Assembly (NCBI GenBank): GCA_022316685.1
Contig: JAKJHU010000082.1
Location: 4,732,128-4,796,127 of the forward strand
Length of the DNA stretch: 64,000 nucleotides
Reading direction: 5' to 3'
Source of the DNA: Progne subis subis
Lineage: Eukaryota; Chordata; Aves; Passeriformes; Hirundinidae
This document shows, one piece after another, positions 29,301 through 44,439 of this stretch. The notes under the pieces are model-generated. The model ran no database searches and was not told where the DNA came from. It saw only the letters and a program-made list of their open reading frames with translations. A program made the position numbers and the translations under genes. Position 1 is the stretch's first letter. Each line of letters starts with the position of its first letter.

Positions 29301-32300
29301 CAAAGACAAAACCGGTTTGGGATACAACCTCTGCTTTGCCAAATAATCAGCATTTAAGGTTTCTTGGGCTGCTGCTGAGCACTGACCAAGCAGTGCCAGC
29401 CACCCCTGTAGGACTGTCAGATATGGCTGGTGATGCCCTCCAGGCCCACTGCTACCTTTGAAGCCAGGTTTCCTTTCAAAACCAGAAATCCAAGTCCACT
29501 CTTCCCCATTATAGCACTACCATGGATACACCCACTGAATTTTTTCTTTGGAACAGAATCTACTGAATCTCACAATACGAACTTACTCATTTATATCTGG
29601 CCCCAACCTCTCCCTGGAACCTTTTGTTACAGTTATTTCCACATTCCCTGTCTTCCAGGTGCAGGTTTCCAGCACAGATTTAGCAGGAGCCTAAAAGCCA
29701 CAGATGCTGGTCTAGCTCCTCCCCTTTAAACTTCCTGCAGAGTTTTTGAATGAATATTTTTTGGTGCTGGCAACTTATTACTGCTTATTTGAACTGTTCC
29801 CACTAGTGCATCCACGAGCTGCTTTGGTACGATCCACTCTGCAGCGAGCTCCCCAGGAAGGAGAGTCTTGGCATGGTCACCACATCAAACACCAAGGCAC
29901 AACTTGCATTTCCTCTTCTTACTCTGGCTGGAAACTCCTTTTGTAACCTGATCACCCACTAGCCAGGCAGATTCCTTTGGCTGGAGGCAAGTGTGAGGAA
30001 GGAATTATTCTTTTAATGTCTGTTGCAAGAATGAAAACCTCCCTTTTTGGGTTGGCTTCATTCTGGTTTTTAGGTTTAACTCTCTTCCTGAGCTTTCTCA
30101 CTTGTATAGTTCTGTCAGCTATTTGAATGATGCCTTCTTGCTTTAATGACTCCCATTATCCTGCTGTTAAGCCATGCCAGCTTTCCTTGGCACTTTTCCA
30201 GTGCCTTTGCTCTGAGGTTTGCAGCATTTTTGTGGACTTCCAATACAATGTTCCTAAATAATCCATGTGCAGCCTGTAAACTCGGCTGCCTGGCTTCCAG
30301 TTAACAACCCTCCTCTGTTTTATTTAGTTCTGGGAGTTGAAATTAAGAGCACCAGTGGGTTTTCCAGGCTCTGTTGCTCCTGGGAGGTCGTTAACCCTAA
30401 TGACATTGTCATACTGCATTCAGGAACCTCTTACAGAAGCAGTTTGAGATTATTTTTCACCAGCAAATCAGAAGTTCTTCCTTCCCTTGGTGAGTTAGTT
30501 CAAAACAAACCCCACAGCTTCTGATTTTCAGGCACCATTTGCTTCTGTTACACCTTTGCTCTGGCACTGCCCGAGTAACAGCTTTTACACAGCAGCACAC
30601 CCACAGCTGTGCCAGGCCAGGCACCTTCAGGCTCAAAAAACAAGTCATTACATGATGCTTGAAGAGCTAAACCCAGGAGCTGCACAAACTTCAGAAAATC
30701 ACACAACGGTCTGGGCTGGAAGGGACCTTGAAGATTATCTTGTTCCAGTCTTCTTCTACAGACAGGGAAAGCCTCCTGAAATTATCAGTAGTATATATGG
30801 TGATTCAAAGCAAATTACTAATGCCCACAAACTACAGAGGACTAACATTAGATGGATTGTTAGCTTTATCTCCACAGAAAGTCAGGACTTTTTTTTAGGA
30901 TTTTTACCTTGTATCTCCACAGAAATCCAGTGCAATGGAGTAGATGGAAGGAAACCTGATCACACTGCTGGGCTGGACACCTCAAAACCTCACAGATGAC
31001 ACAATCCCACATTATAAATGTAATGCTTTTCCTTTCTGAATTAAAGCGAGCTGCACATCCTTTTAACACCTTCAGCTGATTGTAAACCTTAATCAGACAA
31101 TCAGGCACAAAGGAATTGAGGGAGGCTGACTAAGTTCATTTGGTTACAGTCAATTGAGAAACCACAACTGCTCAACGCAGCAGCACCACTAAAGCCACAA
31201 GGGCTGGGGACACCAGGGGAGGGAATGGCAGGGAGAAAACTGAAAGGAACAGATGAATGGATAAAGAGGAGGATGAAAAGATAAAGCTACTCCATGAGGC
31301 TGCAGGCAGCACAGAAGCAGTTCAAAACATCCTTTAGTTCAAGATATCCTTTCACAGGGGTGACCACCCACAGGCTGACTGTTCTCCAAAGGATCCAGTT
31401 TCACACTGCCTGCTCCTGAACAGTTGCATCTCATGCAGGCTGTTCACACAGCCTCAGCACACCTGCTTTTCCAGCCTCCCTTCTCCTCAGGTGTTTAATC
31501 CCCACTCCAATGCCCTTGGACTCATGTTACAAGTCCCTTTTCCATGCATGTGCTACAGTTTTTCCGGATTGGAAATATACTTGGGAGAGGCCAACATTGC
31601 CAGTTTTATAACCAAGCAGCTGTAATGCTCTCACTGTACCCTCAGGCCAAAGCGAGTACTGGGAAATCGATCAAAGCAGCGAAAACTGAAATTCAGTCCC
31701 CTGCAGATGTCAGTGAAACCCAAATGCTTTCATCCAATCACGTATCATGGAATGGTTTGGGTGGGAAAGGACCTTAAAGCTCATCCTGCTCCACCCCCCT
31801 GCCATGGGCAGGGACTCCTTCCACTATCCCAGGTTGCTCCAAGCTCTGTCCAACCTGGCCTTGGACACTTTCAGGGATCCAGGGGCCGCCACAGCTTCTC
31901 TGGGCAACTGTGCCAGGGCCTCCCCACCCTTCTAGGGAAGTATTTCTTCCCAATATCCCATCTAAGGTAAAATAAAGGTAAGAACTCTCTGGCAATGGGA
32001 AGCCATTCCTCCTTGTCTTGGCATTCCAGGCCCTTGTTTCGGGAACCCCTTTAGGCACTAAAAGGGGCTCTCAGTCTCCCTGGAGCCTTCTCTTCTCCAG
32101 TATGAACATCTCCAGCTCTCTCAGCCTGTGTGGGTCCAAGTCAATTTTTCCAGTGTGCCCAAGTCAATTTTTCCTTCAATCCTGACAATCCCTGCAGATC
32201 TGATTCTGTCCGAATCTTCCCACTCCACACAAATATTCTGGCAAAACTGAACAATCCTTCCACCTCATAAATAGCAGAGCACCTGCAACTGCTGCCTTTC

Positions 32301-35300
32301 TGCAGCACAGCTCTCACCACAACCCTACACAGGCAGTATCTGCTCCAGCTTGCCACTGAGAGCAGAATATGCAAACTACCACAGACTGCTCATTTTGAGA
32401 CCAAACTCCCACAAATCTGAGTAAATATGTCCCAAAACTACACTGGGAAAGCTTGAACACATACCTGTCATCCAACTCTATCCTTTTCATGCTGTGGAGG
32501 TGCAAGACAGCCAGGATTATTGCCACCAGGAATATCACAGCACAGCACACGCCCACACTGATATAGAATACCCGGGTCGAAGTGGTGGGAGCTGCATTTA
32601 CAGGATCGACTGCAACAGATGTGGAAAGTTACTGAACCCCTCTCAAAAAGGAGAAAAAAAACAACAAAAAACTCCAAACAAAATCCCCAAGGAACATTTT
32701 GTTTGTTTGTGACAGCAACACAAACAGAGGGGCTGGAGGCAGGGAGAGGGAGCAGCCTCAGCCATCCCAGATGTTCAATAAGGTATCCTGGAGAACAACT
32801 ACCCTGGAAGAGACAGTGGGAGGTAAGGAGAGTACTGAGCACTCCTTTCCACTGCTTTCCAACAGCATTTTGGCAAAAACACTCCCATTTTGGGTATTAT
32901 GGAGCCACAGTCAGCCAATGACATTTCCAGGTAGAAGGGGAGGAAAGGAAACGACCTCATTCTATTCCGTTCATAGTGATAAACTAAAACAGCAAACCAG
33001 AGAGGTCCTAAGGTCAAGAAAATATATCAGAGTCATGTACAGAAACCAGACCCCTAATGTGATACAAAAGTTGTTACAAGACTCAGAATAGGATTTTTTT
33101 CCTCTTCACTAGTTAAAACAATTAATTACCAAAAAACCACTGCAATACTGGGTATAGTAGGTATAGTACAGACTACCTGGGGCCTCTTTTCATAGGAATA
33201 AGCTGTGGAATCAAAGCACATATAAAGTTTTTCGTTTTTACACCCCAAGTTGCACATTCAGGATTACTTACAGATAGCCTTGCTGCTGTTTCTATCAGCT
33301 GTTGGAGATTTGACTTCTGGTTCGAGCTCTAAAGAGATGAGAGAAAGCCATTAAGTTTGGAGTACATTTATTACTGCAACCCTTCACATTGCCTCAGGTA
33401 TGGAAAAACAGTCCTGCTTTTCCATAGAGAAGAGCTGACTCAAGGACTACACTAATCCCTACATTTCCATTTAAACACCTAACCATGGTAGGATTAAAAT
33501 CATGCTTAAACACACCGGTCAAGTATTTCACCACTGACACACAAGTCCAGGGAGGCAAAGCTTGAACCCACCGAATCCATGTAAAACCTTGCAGCTTGTC
33601 CAAGGCCCAAAGCAGCAGGAAGAAGAGGTGCAGAGAGAATGTGTTTGCTAAGGCACTAAACAAAGACCTCACAGAATCAGAGAAAAGCATTGCTGGGATG
33701 TTCAGTCAAGACTGCCCTGATCTTCTAGAGGAAATCCTGGCTCCAGTCTGATGTTGCTCATCCTAGGAAAGGATCAGAGATGCAACCACAGGCACTGTGC
33801 CTTCTCAGCTGGTGCCAGTCAGGAGTCAAAGAGTCAAAACAGAAGGATGGAAGAGGTGATTGAAATACTCATAAATACGCAACTGAAGGCAGGAGGACAA
33901 TACCCAGCTCATGTGTGGTAGCAGTCCTTTAGAAAGCGGGTAAATCTTCATTAAGTTTACTCTGAGTCTGGGTACCCAGAGGAGCAGTGCAAACCTGGGG
34001 AATGCAGGAGATGCCTCCAGATGAACCCCCCTGAGGACTTGCAGGCAGCTGAGGGAATCCCACGGATTTCTGTGGCTGCACAGGCACAGTCCCACTTGCA
34101 CACCCCTCTTCCTGCTCTCAGCTGTGTCCAACACAGCACAGCCCCTTCCCACTCCTTGGTAAGCCAGTCCAGCTTCCCACTCCTTGGTAAGCCAGTCCAG
34201 CTCAGGAAAAAGTAATCCAAGGGAGGGAAAAATCAAAGAGTTTTTCTTCTTTTTTATCCCTTTTTTTTTCAACTTAAGGAGGAACTATCAGGAATGCCCT
34301 GAGCAAAACCATCAGCAAGTTCCTGCATATTCCTAATTTATGCATTAAATTCAATCAGAAACCTCCATATGCTCTACACCAATCAACACACACCAAACAA
34401 AGCCATTTTTCAGTTTTTATGAACCTGCAGAAACGAGATCCTTGTAAGGATCTGATGGCTCAGGCAGTGGCTGTCCCAGCTCCCAGAGAACTGTGTGGTG
34501 CTTATGGAAAGCTCCATCACACATCCGCAGCTCAGTAAGCTGCGAATGGATCAGCAGGGCTGACTTCCCCCACCTGGAGTATTTGAAAAACTACCCAAGA
34601 AAACATGAAATACAGGTAAAAATATCAACATTATCAGCCAGACCTCCATTTTACTAGAAGGAGATACACACTTTGAATTGAGAATGGTCTTCCTGAAGCC
34701 TCAATGCAAGGAACATGAGTATCCCAACATTATGTGCTACAAGGCATGGTTGGCTCTTCCATCCACACCTTCTCTGAGCTCATCCCTAGATATTCATACT
34801 CAAGAAAAGTGATAAATCCCCTTTGGAAAGACAGCTGCTGTCCTTAAAGGCTCCAGGTAAGCTGAAGAGAGGCAGGAGGAGCATGCAAAGAGAGAGGTGG
34901 CCATTCCCAAATACTGCCTAGGAGTGGGACACCACAGGCATTTTGAAGGACGGCACATCTCTTGGGATTCTCCAAAATAATTTTCTTCTGATGACTACAA
35001 AAATACCAGGAAGTCCTATGAAAATTTTAGGAAGCAGCAGCAGTAAACAGGAACAATCCAAGAATAAATTATGCTTGCAGATTCCCAAGTGGTAACACGG
35101 AAGAGTCAATTTAAGATTCCCAAAATCTGGATTATCTCCCAAAATCATTTTGTACTTCACATCTAACAGACTAACACCTCCTACATTCACTAAATTTTAT
35201 CATAATTTATAAAGTAAGCCCATTTTCTTGGTAATTCTTAGAACAATTGAAATTCTTAGAATGTTGCAGATTTGTCATGTATCTATAAAAAGGCCAAGCA

Positions 35301-38300
35301 GAACCTTGGGGAAAGTTGTTCATTCACCAGCTTCTGCTTTAACCAAAAGTCCCCATTCCTCTCTGAAAGGCAGAATTTTACCTGATTTCTTCTGATCCTC
35401 CCCAAAATTCACTGTTACTCCTATCCTGGATATATCCCATATCCCACTTCCTTTTCCTATCACACTTCAACAGTAAAAACTTTTAAACATCTGAAACTTA
35501 ATCTCTTACTTTTGTAGCACATTTTCCTTCGTTTGAAATTTAAAACTGTGATGTTTTTTGAGGAGTTTATTGTTAAGTTGAGCTGCATCAGTATTGTGAC
35601 GTCGGAGTCGAGTCTGCCGGTGCAGGAGAGTTCGACACGGAACACTGTGAACACAGCACAGGGGTTACAGGGGAGTGGGACCTTCTCAGACACTGGGATG
35701 AGAGAACATTTAAATAAAGGCCTTTTCAAGTACATTACAAACATCATAAATGATCACATTGTAAAGAACCCAATGCTAGGAAATGCTGCTTTAGTCTCAC
35801 CCCTCATCACTTCAGCTATTAGAGCACTAAAGACACGGATTTTAAATTTACTTTTGTCAATTTTATTAAGTGTTCACAGACTACTAAAACTGCATTTGTG
35901 GCTAAATGATGATTATTCATCCATGAGCTGGAATGGGGGTGGGGAGTTTACCTGAGAGGGTGCGAGGAACTTCTCCTTGGAGAGAAATGTTGGCCTGGGG
36001 CAGAGCCATAGCCATGGGATCATGGACCTGAAATCCCAGTTTATACTCAACCTGTAACAACAGTTGGGAAGAGAGAAAACACATCAGAAATCTGTCTAGG
36101 AGTATAAAGAAATAAAACATCCCTTTTCATAATTCTTCTTGAAAATAAAAAAAACATACATTTTTTTTCAAGGAGTGCTGGTAATTTTAGGCATCCATAT
36201 TCCAAGTTTTTATGTGACATTTTAGTATCAAGACTTTTGTGACAGCCCAAATTAAGAAAGCCAAAACAGAAGCTGCTCTTAAAATAATTCCCTAAAATCT
36301 GGGAAAGAATTCAGTGTGCTTGTATTATAAAAAATTCCCCCACAAACTTCACTCGATGATTCTTTTCAATTTGCTTGTTCAAAAGTCAGTTTGTTAGAAG
36401 CTGCTATTAAAATTTAAAATTTAAAAAATTCCCCTTCCCACAGTCAGTTTTACAATCAAAATTGCTTAGAAGGAGATTATTCAACTATACTCAGGATTTT
36501 GTTTCCACTTAAGAAGCTGACTCTGCAAACATTCATTCAAAAAAAAGGACAGTACTTACTCTAAACCATTTTGGAAATCCATTCTCCCCCTCCACTCTCA
36601 GCTGAGTTAATTTGTTTGACTTCATCCCAATAGCTAGTTTTTTTTCCCCCGTTTTTAAAACATAATATGGTTCATTTCTGTTATCAATTTTCTTTTCAGT
36701 CAAGATGCCAAGGGAAGAGACACAACCCAGTTTGTGAGCTCCTCCAAGTCGCACTACACCAGAGGATGCCGAGGGCTGGAATCACAGGAACGGGGAAAGC
36801 AGGGCTACACAAGCTCCAAAATTCCTCCTCAGAATGCACAGCCAGGCCCAAGGAAACACAGGGCAGGGCAGGGATGCAGGGAGGCTCGGCTGAAGCTGTG
36901 GCAAGGGAACTCCTGCTCAAATGACAAGTGACTGAACTGTCTCTGTGCATAGTGGAATACGGGATCAGGGCCGGCTGGCACTCGACCCAACTCCACTGCA
37001 GGCCAAAAGTCACTCCTCTTAACGAGTTACACCTCAAAGACAAGAACAATGGCAGGAGGAATCTTCAGGACCTGCACTGGTGGAGTTGTTTAATGCTACT
37101 GCTCCAACTGCAGCCTTTCCTACTTAAGGGCAGAAAAACAACCATCACTCAAGTTAAAAAAAAAAAAAAAAACAAAACCAGAATGAACATCTGGCAGAGA
37201 CTAAACAGATCATTTCATATATGAAAATAAATTGTTAAGTAACTGGAAATGCTTCAGAATGTAAGAGCATATGCAATCTCTCTGACAGCTGCTGCTGCAT
37301 GCTCCAGGCGTGGTGATTAAGTGACATAAAAACCCTTTCCATTTCATCAGGGTTCAGTAATAACACACTGGATGCTGCTTTTATAGGCTCTCCCTGTCTC
37401 CAAGCATATGTTTCCAGAAATCTCTACATATGATTTCCAGAGGCTTCAGCGCATGGCTGCCCTTCTGTGTGTCCAATGCACCAAGGGAAGAGATTCCACA
37501 GCCAGTGTATGCATACAAGGACCTTGCCCAGAGCAAGAAGTATAAAATACTCTGAAATAAGTGCTTCAACTTTCTAAAATAAGGAACAGCTTGGATGTAA
37601 GCCATCTCAACTTATTGCCTGCAGTCATATAAACAAGTATTTTGCATCTTGCATGTGCTAATTTTTGTGAAGAAACAATGATTACAAATGATAGCAGTGG
37701 GTATTCAGCAAGCAGAACAGCTCGTGTCTCAAGTTCCCAGAGCAGAAGTCATGCCTGCTCACCTTGGACTTGGCATGCCAGGTGAAGTGGAGATTGTTGG
37801 TCTCGCTGGGGATCAGGAGATTGAAGGACAAGGCATAGTGATTGACCACATCATTCCTCACGTAAGACAACTCTGCATCCAGACCTGTAAGAAGAAAGAG
37901 GAGAGTAAGAGAGGGAAGAACAGGACCAAGCACATTGGAACAAACAACTGACAGGACCACCAGCTCCACTTGCATCTGCATGTTCAAGCAAACACTTCCC
38001 TCGGTCCGTAAATTCCGAGGCAGGTTTGGAGACGAAGGCTCACAGCCATCAGCTCTCACTGAGTGCTGCAAAGCCTTACAGAGCAAACACTCCAGAGAGG
38101 TGCCACAGCCTAAGGAACATGTAAAAGCTGGAATGCAATGGAAGGAAACACAACTTTTCATACAAACATCCAGGAGAGTCATTACAGGCTCTCCTGAACA
38201 TCCCCTGTTCTGCTTCTGGGAATCACGGCTCGTTTTATTTACAACTGTTTCACTCAAACCAAACTGCTCTGCGTTATGAGTCAGTTATCACAGGTAATTC

Positions 38301-41300
38301 CTTCTGGAATAGCTCATTTCTTGGGCCCAAGACAGCTAGACAGTATAGAATTAGCTACAGGGTAATTAGATCACAGAATCCCAGAATGGTTTGGGTGGGA
38401 AGAGACCTTAAAGCTCATCCAGTTCCACCCCCTTTCACTACTCCAGGCTGCTCCAAGCCCTGTCCAGCCTGGCCTTGGACACCTCCAGGGATCCAGGCGC
38501 AGCCACAGCTTCTCTGGGCAACCTGTGCCAGGCCAAACCACCCTCACAAGGAACATTTTCTTCCTAACATTTAATCTAAATCTCTCTCTTATAGTTAAAA
38601 GCCATTCCCCTTGTCTTATCACTGTCTGCTTGTGCAAAAAGTCACTTTCCCTCATGCAGAGAGGTGACATTTGTACAGCCAGCAATACCAACATTTCGTG
38701 TCTACCCTTTGCTCTCTGAACATTTAAATACCCCTGGAGACCTGAAAGTCCCACAAAACGATTCATTTCAAGGCACTAAGGTGCATTTCCCTACGCAAGA
38801 CACAGCCTCTGATATTATAAACACTGCAGCTGCTGTTATTTTCTGTGGCACACGATCCAAGGTCACGCTGAACATGGGGTAGGACCCTGCAGCGTGCCCT
38901 GCGTGTCAATAGCAATTAGTGGTAGGGCAAGCACTGCTTCCCTGTAGGGGTAAAATGAATCCCAGTTCCATATCCACAGGACAAAACCACACTGGATCTG
39001 CAGTCAGTACCATTTGGCCTTGTCTCATACAGCTCCTCCTCCAGTGCTCCCAGTTAATTGCTCTTGGACACGCTGGAGAACAGTGGGGTAAATCAGACAC
39101 CGAATATTCCACACTGAGAGAAGGCAGTTCAAATCAAACAGTCACAGTGCAAACGGGAATGGAGATAGCAGATTCTGGGATGCCTCCTCATGGCGTTCCA
39201 GTATCTAAAGGGGGCTTTCACAAAACAGGAAGACATTTTTCAAAGTGAGACAGTGACAGGACAAAGGGGAACAGTTTTAAATTAAGAGAGGAGAGATTTA
39301 TATGGGATATGAGGAAGAAACGCTTCCCTGTGAGGGTGGGGAGTCCCTGGCACAGGGCGCCCAGAGAAGATGTGGCTGCCTCTGGATCCCTGGAAGTGTC
39401 CAAGGCCAGGCTGGACAGGGTTTGAAGCAACCTGGGAGAGTGGAAGGTGTCCTTACCCATGGCATGGGGGTGGAACTGGATGAGTTTTTCCCAACCTAAA
39501 CCATTCTGTAATTTCATGGATTATTTTTTTAATGGCTAGAAAGTCAAGAATATTGGAGAGGTTGTGACTTCAAGCATTTAAGGCATCCTGAAATCATTTC
39601 AAGAATCCAGGGAAGCATGAAAGGCTGGGTTTTCTTAAGAAATTATGGAAAAATAAATGCAAGCTGAGCAGTGACCTGTGTAGATAAGCTGCATTTGAAG
39701 AAAGGAGGCATCAGCTCAAGAGAAGTAATTCCACCTGCTTAGTGCAAAAACCAGGTACAGATCAGTACAAAGTGACATTTTCTCTTATTTCAGAACATGA
39801 TTTAATCCACCTTGTTTCCACAAGATACAAAAATGCAGGCAAGATGTTCCTCCTCATTCTTGTTGCTGTTAACCACTTTTATTCCCTGCTGGCTCATGAG
39901 GGTCCCAAAACTTAACCAAAACCACACAGTTTAATCACAGGTACTGGGGGTGGCGATGGGGAGAACCCCAAAGACTGGATGCATGAAAGGAATCTAAGAT
40001 AATGGAGTAATCCCAGGGAGAAATGATCTCACACAAGATGCTGAGCAGGGAAAGATGCAGGTGTTGCTCTAAGTGCTGAATGCAAACAGTCTGAGACAGT
40101 ATCTAAAAGCAAAGTTCAATATTCCTTGTACACATGGTCCCTATTTCCACCTAAAAATAAACAGGAAGTGCAAAAACCTGCAAAACAGGGAGAAGGGGGA
40201 AGCCCACACAGCCCCAGAAACAAAATAAAATTTTGAGAACACTTAAAAGCAACATCAAACTTCAAAAATCCCTGCCCAGATCATTTTTACACGTCTACAT
40301 GTTTATACATGAAACCCAGCTCCGAGTTAGCAAACACAGGAGCATGGAAAAAAGCTCACAACTATCAGACACTTGCCATTAGATCCAATCAAGATGGGAA
40401 GGTTTAAAGGCAGAACGTTCATTCAAATGAACCCCAATAAGTACAAATCATTTTAAAAATTAGGGAAACAAAAGGATTAGCAATGTGAAACAATGCAACT
40501 AGAACAAGGAAACTGCCTCTGGAATAAAGAAAACCTCTTGTGGCTAAGCGGTCCCAGCAACCAGAGGTTCACAGAAACATTTCAGAATTTCAGGACGATA
40601 AACCTTGATTCAACAGAAACTTTGCAGAGCAACTGGTCAGTGTAATCAAATGGGCACACAGCAATAAAACCGTCTATTGCAAAAACCCAGCTTCATGAAA
40701 GTAATATAAAATGGAATCGTAACTGAAGCTGTCAGAAGTATCTTCATGTGCAATGTAATCTAAAGTGTACAAAAGCAAATTACCCTACAGAAAATCAATC
40801 AAGCCTCTAAGCTTTAACTGTGGTACAACACCAAGTAATTTCATTCTATAGGACACTAATGTTTTGTGCCTGTACTGCCAGAAAAAGCTCCACATTAACA
40901 GGAGACACTAATGACAAGAATTTCACAAGCAAAATAGAAAAGTGGCATGAGAATCGATGTTGTGTTACATTGCTTCAAAATATTACACTTCAAGACTGTC
41001 ACAGAAAAATATTTTCAGAGGTTTTGTACTACAGCTCTGAATTCCTAAAAAAGGCAGAAGATTGTCTGACTCAGAGTCCTGTTCCCATCAGGAACTAAAG
41101 GAACTGCCTAGAGAAGGATTAAACCCTGAGGACATAGTGACACTTTACCAGCAGATCCTCTGTGCTTCCCGTGCTCAGGGATCACAAACTTCAGGAAGCT
41201 CCTCCAGAAGGCGCGCGTGGGACTTTTGAGAAAGGGCTGGAGGGCCACGATGAGGGGGAATGGCTTCCCACTGCCAGAGGGCAGGGTCAGATGGAATATT

Positions 41301-44300
41301 GGGAAGAAACTCCCTGTGAGGGTGGGGAGGCCCTGGCACAGGTTACCGAGAGAAGCTGTAGCTGTCCCATCCCTGGAAGTGTCCAAGGCCAGGCTGGATG
41401 AGGCTTGGAGCAGCCTGGGAGAGTGGAAGGTGTCCTTGCCCATGGTAGGGGGTGCAACTGGATGGGCTTTAAGGTCCCTTCCAACCCAAACCTTCCCATG
41501 ATTCTGTGATTAAACTCACAGGCAGTACCTCCAAACTGCTCTTCACTCCATCTTTTTTCTCCTAGGAATCCATGTCAATGTTTTCTCCAAGCCTGGAAAC
41601 CGATGGATACACCCTTGGGAAATGTCAGTGTTTCAATATTGTACAGTAATTTCCCCTTTTAAGCTTATCAACAATTAAAACACTCTCTAGCACATCTTTT
41701 CCCATCAGTGAACTATGGACAAAATTCCATTTCCCATGCACAGCTAAGAACCAGGGTCTTCTCCAGACAAGCAAGCTCCCATCTCCCCACCACAGGACAG
41801 AACTGCTTCCAGATCATCCTTCCATTCCTGATTTTTCATCCCCTCACTATCTCCCTAACTCAATCCAGAATTCCCCAAGCACTCTGTCTGTATAATTTAT
41901 CTCAATCAAGCCTGCAAACACACAAAACTTTGCAGCTGAACCTGCCAGCGAGAAGAAACCCCAGCCTGTGCTGCAGGCAGGGAAGTGTGTTCTGCAGGCA
42001 CAGGGGAGCCCAGTGCCAGTCCTGATCCCAGGAGCTGCACCGCATTCAGGCTGCGAGGGAAAGCACAGCCAGGTCAGGAATCACACAGGGCCCTGCAGAG
42101 AACAGCAGTGAGAGCCAGAGCCGTGGTTCACTGATGGGGTGTGGGATCCAAGTTTCACCACGACAGCTGAAGTCTAACTCAGAATTACTTTAATTCTGCA
42201 TTTCCCCTTTTTCCTTCAGACTTGCACACTTACACATGCCTGGCAGCATTCCATATTTAAACCTTCAGTGAGCGAAGTGCAAGGAGTTATCTGGCACTAT
42301 GCAGGGAGAGAAAACAAATGGAGGAACATTCCTCAGTGAGTTTAACTCCCTGGATTAGTGAGGTGCCCAGGAGCATCCCACATGGAGGGTGAGACTGCAG
42401 CAGCACTTACATGGAGCTTACACTGAAACAGTCCTGTGACTTCATCAGACACTGTAAGGTTTTTCCAAAGCATGCTTTGGACATAGGAAGCTTAGAAAAA
42501 TGGCATCAAACGAAGCAGGTCACTGCCAATATCGAGGCTAAAGCAGCAACCTCAACTTTTCACTTTTTCAGTGTAAATCTCTTTCAAACTCAGCAGCAGC
42601 ATAAGATGCACCAGCTGAGGTAGCAGGTCACAGAGGGAAAAGAGAAACAAGTTCTAGTTTCTAAGTTGTTTCAGGTGTCAAGAATGCTCAGTAAACTACT
42701 AAACCTAAACCTCCTTACTGCTGGGTGAGGGGAGGGAAAATGTCATTCTGCAAGATGCTGGGTTCCTCTGAAGGTGCTCAATTCTTCCTTTGCACGAAGT
42801 AGGGCAAATCCTAGATGGATTTAATTTTCTGTGTCCTAAATGGAATAATAAAAGGAGAAAACAGGTGGCTCTAGGAGGAAAACACAGATGCAATACAAAC
42901 AGCTACAGGAAATGGGCAGCTCGTCAATAATTTTCTAGGCAAAGTGGCAAAACATAAAGAAAGGGGTGGAAAGCCTTACAAAGAAATATCACAGAATGCA
43001 GAGGAGGAAAGGCAGCCTCTCTTGGCTTAAGCAGAATATTGGTGATCAATGCTGACCAGTTTGAAAGGCTGGGCTGCGGCTTTGCTTTGGCAAAGCTCCC
43101 TAAACAAGTCCATATGCAGACAAGGCACAGCACAGGATCTGGTTTCTCCTTACTTGGACTTGACCAACCTACACCAACACAAATGAAATCAGTCCAGAGC
43201 AATGCTCTGCTGGATTTTGAGGCAAAACCACCAACCTTTTACCCTAGGCAACCTCTGAATCTCATTATTAACTTCCCCATCTTTGTACCTTGGGCACAGA
43301 CTCGAAAGAATAAAGTTGAAGGCAAACAAAAAGGTAAATTTAAGCAGCAGCACAGAGAAAGTCTGTCATTCTTTGCATTGTTTAACATAACAAAGCATCT
43401 GAAGAAGCTCAGAAAGGAAGGGGAGAGGCCAACTTTCATTCCCAGATGCCAAGGATGCTGGGCAGCCCTTGTGTTCATCACAAAATTGAATCATGTCAGT
43501 CTAGCAGCCTAACAAAACACTTCTTTGCAAATGTCCTTGTGCAAATGCAGTCTAGCTTTTCTTTTTTTTTAGCACAATATACAAAAGAAACTCGCCACTG
43601 CCACCATGGGAAGATTAGATTGTATTTTTATGGAGCAAATCTATCCTGCAACATGCACCAGTACTAACTCGTTCTTAAAGATAACAGCAGTGTTAGGGAG
43701 TCTCGTACCTGGGGTTTCACTTCAGTACTAAATCACTTCAAATCTCCATAACATAATTCTGGCAGATTTTGTCTTAAATGAGGAGATCCAACATGAGTGT
43801 GCAACACAAGAGTTTCCCATTAGACTAGGGCTAGAATATTGCAAAAAGCAGCATTTCATTAAAAGCAGTCTGGTAACAACAGCTGACAATTATCTGTCCA
43901 GTGGCTCCCCAGCAGAGAAATGACTGAAATTGAGGGCTGTTTTCTCAATGCTCTAGTCTGTAATTTAGAAGAGTTTCTTCATCAGCAGCTGAGAAACCTC
44001 CACAGTGTGACATCAAACCACCACAGCCCACCCAGAGCAGAGCCACTGCTGATCCTGACTCACAGCCACTGAAACCAATTAACAGGGAATATTTACCCAG
44101 TTCAGTGAGTTGTGATCTTGATATAAATATTTTATTTGTTCTATTATGTGCTCCAGAGAATGAGGCCTCTGCTCCTGGGCAGCTCATCTGGGTCAGTCCT
44201 CTGGCCAGACCAGAAGTTTCCACGCCAGGATGAACACTCATGTGAGGTTCTGCAAATGTCCACTGGAAAATACAGCCCAAGCACAAGGAAATGGACTGCA

Positions 44301-44405
44301 GAACTAAAAATCAGCTCTGGACTATTGAAATTTGCTTTTTTTTTTTTTTTTTGGTAGGTTTTTTTTGTTTTGTTTTTGGTTTTTGTGTTTTTTGGGGTTT
44401 TTTTT

Positions 44406-44439
<34 letters not shown>

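Larger units (their letters stand above)
28555..32464 (-). other. RYK: RYK intron 6
   Basis: GT-AG intron of 3.9 kb. It has a CR1 scrap (30704-30750) and a minus-orientation CR1 copy (31745-32135). The stretch 28720-30690 shows no gene; 29950-30530 is T-rich and may be an old repeat I could not classify. Confidence 0.9.
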
